From: Gammaproteobacteria bacterium
Lineage (GTDB): Bacteria; Pseudomonadota; Gammaproteobacteria; Steroidobacterales; Steroidobacteraceae
Direction: 5' to 3'
NCBI GenBank assembly: GCA_027452045.1
Contig: DAIDHH010000141.1
Span: forward strand, 1 to 64,000
Length of the DNA stretch: 64,000 bases
Below the pieces are notes generated by a model. That model worked only from the letters and a program-made list of their open reading frames with translations. It searched no databases and was not told the DNA's origin. Made by a program: the position numbers and the translations under genes. Positions within the stretch are counted from its first letter, which is position 1. Each line of letters opens with the position of its first letter. Shown piece by piece: positions 59,897 through 64,000 of the stretch.

Positions 59897-60355
59897 ATGT
59901 ACCAGCGGATACTCGTTCCGATCGATGGAAGCCCGGCTGCCGCGCGCGGACTTGGCGAGGCGATCGGGCTCGCGGGCAATCAAGGGGCCGAAATCCTTCT
60001 CCTGCACGTCGTCAACGAGTGGCAGATTGCCTCCGGCGACATCGCCGCCGTCAACCTCGAGGCCGGCGCACGCAGACTGCGCGAAATCGGCCAGGACCTG
60101 CTGCAGGAAGCCGAGTCACGCGTGCGCGGCGCCGGCGTGTCCGCGAAGAGCGCTCTCATCGAGGAAATCGGCGTGGCGGTCGGTGCCTGCGTGGTGCAGC
60201 GCGCGCGCGAATGGCCCGCCGATCTCATCGTTTGCGGAACTCACGGACGTCGTGGCCTCGCGCGCCTCCTGTTGGGCAGTGACGCGGAGTACATCGTGCG
60301 CCACACGCCCGTTCCGGTCCTGCTGGTGCGGGCGGAGCAGCGAAGCGGGGCGTGA
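59897..60355 (+). CDS. Universal stress protein, UspA family
   Basis: A 152-residue single-domain Usp: MYQRILVPIDGSPAAARGLGEAI at the start and the ATP-binding pattern GTHGRRGLARLLLGSDAEYIVRHTPVPVLLV at the end, matching G-2x-G-9x-G(S/T). This ATP-binding type is common in proteobacteria and is often induced by low oxygen or stationary phase, which would fit its divergent position next to nirK. GGGAGAG precedes the ATG. Confidence 0.93.
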   Translation: MYQRILVPIDGSPAAARGLGEAIGLAGNQGAEILLLHVVNEWQIASGDIAAVNLEAGARRLREIGQDLLQEAESRVRGAGVSAKSALIEEIGVAVGACVVQRAREWPADLIVCGTHGRRGLARLLLGSDAEYIVRHTPVPVLLVRAEQRSGA

Positions 60356-60534
60356 AGCGGCCGGCGTTTGCGTGGAATACGCATAGCCCGCCGGGGAAAA
60401 ATCATCTGTCATATTGCCGAGGCAGGGAATGCTCTGAACCCGCTCCTCGGCCGAGCGCCGGTTCACCACGGTCCCGGGAGCCCCGTTGCCGCGCCCGGTG
60501 AGAGGGTTTCGCTGTCCGCCTTCGAGAGTACGCA

Positions 60535-61029
60535 GTGTTTGCAGATTTCCGCTCCATCCCTGTCGCGCAAGCCATCCCCTCCCCCTTGGTGCTCATCCTC
60601 GATCGGGATGAGGGAACCCGTAACGCCATGCACGGGCTCCTGCGCACCGCCGGATACGCAACGCTCCTGGCCGCGAACCTGTCCGAAGCGGCCGCGCTCG
60701 CCCGAGAGCACTCGGCACTCCAATTGCTCGTGTTGAACTCGCTCATGGCTTCGGGCGCGCGCGCGACGGAAGCCCTGTGCGCCTTGCGCGAGCTGGCCGG
60801 ACATCATCTGAAGGCCGTCGTGATCCTGGAGAGCCTCTGGTCGCTCCCGAGTCACCTGCGCAGCGATCCTCGCACCCGGGTGACGCGCGGGCCGGTCAGT
60901 CCCGATGCGCTCGTGGCCGCGCTCGAAGCGCTGCAGTCTCACACACCGGCGGGCCGGCTCGCGAAGCCGACATCCGCGGCTCACCGGACCGCTCACAGGA
61001 AGCGCCAAAGACCCCTGGCCGTGACGTAA
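60535..61029 (+). CDS. Receiver-like protein without the phospho-aspartate
   Basis: A 164-residue protein with a response-regulator-like fold: LVLILDRDEGTRNAMHGLLRTAGY, LQLLVLNSLMASGARATEAL, LKAVVILESLWSLP and a final VSPDALVAALEAL helix. The early acidic pair is partly present (DRDE), but the phosphorylation Asp position reads Asn (LLVLNSLM), so it is probably a pseudo-receiver. The C-terminal 35 residues are basic and disordered. GTG start; the gene overlaps the convergent TauE-like gene by 37 bp. Confidence 0.6.
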   Translation: MFADFRSIPVAQAIPSPLVLILDRDEGTRNAMHGLLRTAGYATLLAANLSEAAALAREHSALQLLVLNSLMASGARATEALCALRELAGHHLKAVVILESLWSLPSHLRSDPRTRVTRGPVSPDALVAALEALQSHTPAGRLAKPTSAAHRTAHRKRQRPLAVT

Positions 61030-61781
61030 ATGCCCACCAGAGCGACGATCGCGCTGAAGAGGATCGCGAGCAGACGCTTGCGCTCGGCCAGCGCCCTTGC
61101 GGTTCGGACACCGGCGTACCCGCCCGCCGCGCCGCCGAGGATGAACAGCCCCGCTACGCGCCAAGCGACGAGCCCCGAGGCGGCATAGCTTGCGGCCGTG
61201 GTCGCGCCAAAGGCCGATACGGACACGAGCGAGGATCCGATCGCATTGAGCAGCGGCATTGCCGTGGCGGAGATCAACCCCGGCACGATGAGGAAGCCGC
61301 CACCGATGCCGAAGAACCCCGAAAGTGCCCCCACGGCGAACCCGGTGCCGGCGAGCGGCGGCAGCAGACGCGGCGCGGTCGCTCGAGTCAGGCGCACATC
61401 GCGGTCGTGGCCACCGCGCCGCGGACGGAACATGAGGGCTGCGACGACGATCATCAGGACTCCGAATGCCCCGAGCAGTGCCTGGCCGTCGACGCGCTTG
61501 CCCACCTGCGCCCCGAGCGCCGCGCCCGCCATTCCCGCCACGGCGAACAGCATGGCGCACGGCCACTTGACCGTCCGCGCCCGTGCATGGCCGCCGAGAT
61601 TGATGAGCGCGCTCGCGCCAACAGCCACGGCGCTCGTGCCGATCGCGAGGTGCGGCGGCAAACCCACCACATAGGCCATGAGCGGTACGGCGAGAATCGA
61701 GCCTCCGCCGCCGATCAGCCCGAGCGACAGGCCCACCAGGGTCCCCGAGAGGACTGAGAGGATGGCGATCGTCGCAGTCAC
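60993..61781 (-). CDS. TauE/SafE-family membrane permease
   Basis: A 262-residue protein with the two family repeats: LGLIGGGGSILAVPLMAYVVG and LSGFFGIGGGFLIVPGLIS. About seven to eight helices. Family members are thought to export sulfite or organosulfur anions. It follows the rhodanese gene by 19 bp in a minus-strand operon led by an ArsR regulator, which supports sulfite or thiosulfate export during sulfide detoxification. GTG start. Confidence 0.9.
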   Translation of the reverse strand: MTATIAILSVLSGTLVGLSLGLIGGGGSILAVPLMAYVVGLPPHLAIGTSAVAVGASALINLGGHARARTVKWPCAMLFAVAGMAGAALGAQVGKRVDGQALLGAFGVLMIVVAALMFRPRRGGHDRDVRLTRATAPRLLPPLAGTGFAVGALSGFFGIGGGFLIVPGLISATAMPLLNAIGSSLVSVSAFGATTAASYAASGLVAWRVAGLFILGGAAGGYAGVRTARALAERKRLLAILFSAIVALVGIYVTARGLWRFL

Positions 61782-61800
61782 CGCACGCCGCGCTGCGCCC

Positions 61801-62184
61801 CTAGAGGTGCGCCTGGTGCACGCGGCCGGTCGCCGGGGCGAAGGTCATGAGCGGCAGTCCCGCCTCCTTCCACGCCTTGAGCCCGCCTGCCAGGTGCGCC
61901 ACTTCCTCGCACCCGGCCTCGAGCAGCCGCTGCGCGGCCTGCGCGGAGCGCCGTCCGGTGCCACACTGCAGGATGATGCGCTTGCCGCCATCGAGGGGCA
62001 GACTCCCCGGGTCGAACCCCGAGAGCGGGAAAAGCAACGCCCCGGGAATGCGCTCGGCCTCGAATTCCCCGGGCTCGCGAACATCGATGAGCACGGCCTG
62101 CCGGCTGCGCAGCAAGGCGTGCACGTGGGAGGCCTCGAGCTCGTGGAGGGTGCCCTTGGGGTGATGATGATGGGTGTCTGACAT
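61801..62184 (-). CDS. Single-domain rhodanese
   Basis: A 127-residue rhodanese with the catalytic Cys loop QCGTGRRS (about residue 74-81) and the VLIDVREPGEFEAERIPGALLFPL opening. A His-rich N-terminus (DTHHHHPKG) is unusual and may bind metal. In this context it should transfer persulfide sulfur between glutathione persulfide, sulfite and thiosulfate. It lies 15 bp after the regulator gene. Confidence 0.92.
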   Translation of the reverse strand: MSDTHHHHPKGTLHELEASHVHALLRSRQAVLIDVREPGEFEAERIPGALLFPLSGFDPGSLPLDGGKRIILQCGTGRRSAQAAQRLLEAGCEEVAHLAGGLKAWKEAGLPLMTFAPATGRVHQAHL

Positions 62185-62199
62185 GCTCAGGCTCCTCTA

Positions 62200-62538
62200 T
62201 CAAACTCTCGATGCATTTGCGCGCCTGCGAGCGGGCGATGGCCGGCTGCGGCCGTAGACGGTGCACAGCGCCTCGAGCACGCGCCTGCCCTCCTTGCTCG
62301 CGAGGGAGTAATAGACGGTCTGACCGGCGCGGCGCGCCCGCACCAGGCCCGAGCGGCGCAGGATCGCGAGCTGCTGGGAGGCATTCGCCTGGGAGATCGA
62401 CAGCGCCTCGCACAGCGCTCCGACGCTGCGCTCGGCATCGCTCAACAGGCACAGGATCCGCAGCCGCTTCTCGCTGGCGAGCGAGCGCAGCAGCTCGGCG
62501 GCATCGGCGACGGTCTCCTGCAAGGCCAGCATATTCAT
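62200..62538 (-). CDS. ArsR-family regulator, BigR-like (sulfide/persulfide responsive)
   Basis: A 112-residue winged-helix regulator: LLRSLASEKRLRILCLLSDAERSVGALCEALSISQANASQQLAIL, then GLVRARRAGQTVYYSL. Cysteines in RILCLLSD and in LEALCTVYG lie where BigR-type regulators form a sulfide-sensing disulfide or polysulfide bond. No arsenic- or zinc-type cysteine pair is visible. It is transcribed away from the persulfide dioxygenase gene and leads the rhodanese/TauE operon. Confidence 0.87.
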   Translation of the reverse strand: MNMLALQETVADAAELLRSLASEKRLRILCLLSDAERSVGALCEALSISQANASQQLAILRRSGLVRARRAGQTVYYSLASKEGRRVLEALCTVYGRSRPSPARRRANASRV

Positions 62539-62628
62539 ATTTTCTTATATTAGCATTTTCGCATATACTGTCAACCGTGGCCCGATTGACCGTCTGCCGC
62601 AGGCGCTCGAGTCCGGTGAGGTGAGAGC
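62539..62628 (+). promoter_or_regulatory. Divergent AT-rich control region of the sulfide module
   Basis: The first 30 bp are AT-rich (ATATTCATATTTTCTTATAT), unusual here, and include a good -10 (TATACT, 62564-62569) for the dioxygenase gene. AT-rich, imperfectly symmetric sites overlapping the -10 are what BigR-type repressors bind. I could not define a clean dyad. Confidence 0.5.
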
Positions 62629-63498
62629 ATGCAGTCCGTTGCGCACATTGAGTCGTTCTTCGATCCCGCCACCAACACGGTGAGTCACGTCGTGTCCGAT
62701 GTCCGGGCCCGGGAGTGCGCCATCATCGACCCCGTCCTCGACTATGATCCCGCGGCCGGCAGGACCAGCACGCATTCGGCCGACCGGATCAGCGAGTACG
62801 TGCGCCGGGAGGGGCTCAAGACGCGCTGGATCCTCGAGACCCACGCGCACGCCGATCACCTGAGCGCCGCTCAATATCTGAAGGAATCACTAGGCGGCCG
62901 GATCGGTATCGGCGCACGCATCCAGGACGTCCAGCGCATCTTCGGCCGGATCTTGAACCTCGAAGCCGCCTTTGCGCCCGATGGGTCGCAGTTCGACCAT
63001 CTCTTCGAAGACGGTGAGACATTCCTGATCGGCACCCTCGCGGCGCGCGTCATGCATACCCCGGGCCACACGCCCGCCTGCATAACCTATCTCCTCGCCG
63101 ATGCCGCCTTTGTCGGCGACACGCTGTTCATGCCGGACTTCGGCACGGCGCGCGCCGATTTCCCGGGCGGCGATGCGCGCACGCTCTATCGCTCCATTCA
63201 GAAGATTCTCGCCCTGCCTCCCGAGACGCGGCTGTTCATGTGTCACGACTACGGTGCCCCGGGACGGAGCGAATTCGAGTGGCAGAGCACCGTCGGCGAA
63301 GAGCTTCGCGGCAACGTTCACATCAGGCTCGGCATCGACGAGGATGACTTCGTCCTCATGAGGACCCGGCGCGATGCCACGCTCGGGATGCCCGCTCTCC
63401 TTCTACCCTCGATCCAGGTCAACATCCGCGCCGGCCGGATGCCGCCGCCGGAAGGCAACGGAGTGCGCTACCTCAAGATCCCGATCAACCTCCTCTGA
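62629..63498 (+). CDS. Persulfide dioxygenase, Blh/ETHE1-like
   Basis: A 289-residue metallo-beta-lactamase-fold enzyme. The metal motif is THAHADHLSA (about residue 70), with MHTPGHTPACITYLL, the FVGDTLFMPDFGTARADFPGGD block and LFMCHDYGAPG. This set marks the iron-dependent glutathione-persulfide dioxygenase group, with the Blh-type longer C-terminus. It oxidises persulfide to sulfite, which the rhodanese and TauE-like permease can then handle. GGTGAGGTGAG precedes the ATG. Confidence 0.92.
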   Translation: MQSVAHIESFFDPATNTVSHVVSDVRARECAIIDPVLDYDPAAGRTSTHSADRISEYVRREGLKTRWILETHAHADHLSAAQYLKESLGGRIGIGARIQDVQRIFGRILNLEAAFAPDGSQFDHLFEDGETFLIGTLAARVMHTPGHTPACITYLLADAAFVGDTLFMPDFGTARADFPGGDARTLYRSIQKILALPPETRLFMCHDYGAPGRSEFEWQSTVGEELRGNVHIRLGIDEDDFVLMRTRRDATLGMPALLLPSIQVNIRAGRMPPPEGNGVRYLKIPINLL

Positions 63499-63525
63499 AT
63501 CGGTGACGGCCCGCCCTGCGCACGC

Positions 63526-63984
63526 CTACTGCGCCGGCGGGGGAGGAAATCGCAGCGGACCGGCAATACGGTTCCAGGCGTTGATCGCGGCGATGGCGAC
63601 CGTGAGCCGCAGTTGCCGCTCGGTGTCGAAGGCGCCCTGCAGGGCCTTGCGGGCCGATTCGACCGCCTCGTGCCGTCCGGGCTGGCACAGCGCTTCGGTC
63701 CATGCGAGAGCGGCACGCTCCTCGGCGCTGAAATCCGCCGTCTCACGCCAGACCGCGAGGCGATCGAGCTTGCCCTGGGGCACACCGGCTTTGCGTGCCC
63801 AGTTCAAGTGCAGCTGCAGGCAGTAGGCGCAGCCGTTCATCTGCGAAGCGCGCACTTTCACCAGCTCGAGGAGCGCCTTGTCAAGATCCTGCCCCGAGAG
63901 GTGGCTCAGCGTGCGCAGCGCCGCCACCGCCTCCGGCATGCTCGTGGCAAAGAAGTCGAAATCGATGGACTCGATACCGCTCAT
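63526..63984 (-). CDS. Carboxymuconolactone decarboxylase/AhpD-like protein
   Basis: A 152-residue alkylhydroperoxidase-like protein with the redox motif CAYCLQLH (MNGCAYC), in the KVRASQMNGCAYCLQLHLNWARKAG helix pair, and SAEERAALAWTEALC. The two cysteines suggest peroxidase activity. The ATG at 63984 has GGAG 6 nt upstream and is chosen over the TTG of the ORF track. It ends 27 bp from the convergent dioxygenase gene. Confidence 0.92.
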   Translation of the reverse strand: MSGIESIDFDFFATSMPEAVAALRTLSHLSGQDLDKALLELVKVRASQMNGCAYCLQLHLNWARKAGVPQGKLDRLAVWRETADFSAEERAALAWTEALCQPGRHEAVESARKALQGAFDTERQLRLTVAIAAINAWNRIAGPLRFPPPPAQ

Positions 63985-64000
63985 GTGAGGCTCCAAGGAC

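Overview
The window is high-GC chromosomal DNA (mostly GTG/ATG starts, dense operons) from a Gram-negative heterotroph. Three TonB-dependent receptors, a FecI/FecR-type signalling pair, a LacI/TonB-receptor/tryptophan-halogenase glycan locus, GGDEF/EAL signalling and a Blh-type sulfide module all point to Proteobacteria. A gammaproteobacterium near Xanthomonadales/Nevskiales/Steroidobacterales is my best guess, but no rRNA or marker gene is present to prove it. I saw no tRNA, rRNA, CRISPR array, insertion sequence or prophage.

Layout. 0.6-6.7 kb: a PRC-barrel protein, a PilZ protein, a small coiled-coil protein and a set of secreted proteins of unknown role, including one paralogous pair. 6.8-9.9 kb (minus): an ECF sigma factor and a transmembrane Ser/Thr kinase. 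10.3-10.9 kb: two small membrane proteins. 11.4-21.6 kb (plus): a complete guanidine-to-ammonia operon, namely a NikR-like regulator behind a perfect 13-bp inverted repeat, two carboxyguanidine deiminase subunits, a biotin-dependent guanidine (urea-type) carboxylase, allophanate hydrolase and a three-gene ABC importer. 21.65-26.0 kb: two NtrC-like sites, a sigma-54 promoter, a guanidine-I (ykkC) riboswitch, then a TonB-dependent receptor and a TPR-sulfotransferase. This is the most notable part of the window: it implies that an outer-membrane receptor is switched on by nitrogen limitation plus guanidine, next to the guanidine catabolic operon.

26.2-29.9 kb (minus): a very large c-di-GMP protein with hemerythrin, GAF-like, GGDEF, globin, GAF-like and EAL domains. 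30.95-46.4 kb (plus): a glycan-utilisation locus of a LacI regulator with two facing operators, an Oar-like TonB receptor followed by two strong hairpins, a flavin tryptophan-halogenase-family protein, a glycoamylase-like (GH144-type) enzyme, a binding-protein/permease/permease/ATPase importer and two further glycosidases. 46.5-48.8 kb: an ATP-grasp-like orphan and a DUF4382-type lipoprotein.

48.9-58.1 kb (minus): FecI-type sigma, FecR, a TonB receptor with an N-terminal signalling (STN) domain, a tandem M42 peptidase whose first half is catalytically degenerate, and a ThDP-dependent acetolactate-synthase-like enzyme. 58.3-60.4 kb: a truncated NUDIX remnant, a Tat-exported copper nitrite reductase (NirK) with palindromes in its promoter, and a universal stress protein. 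60.5-64 kb: a receiver-like protein lacking its phospho-aspartate, then a BigR/Blh-type sulfide-detoxification module (TauE-like permease, rhodanese, ArsR regulator, persulfide dioxygenase) and an AhpD-like protein.

All family assignments come from reading motifs by eye; no database search was run.
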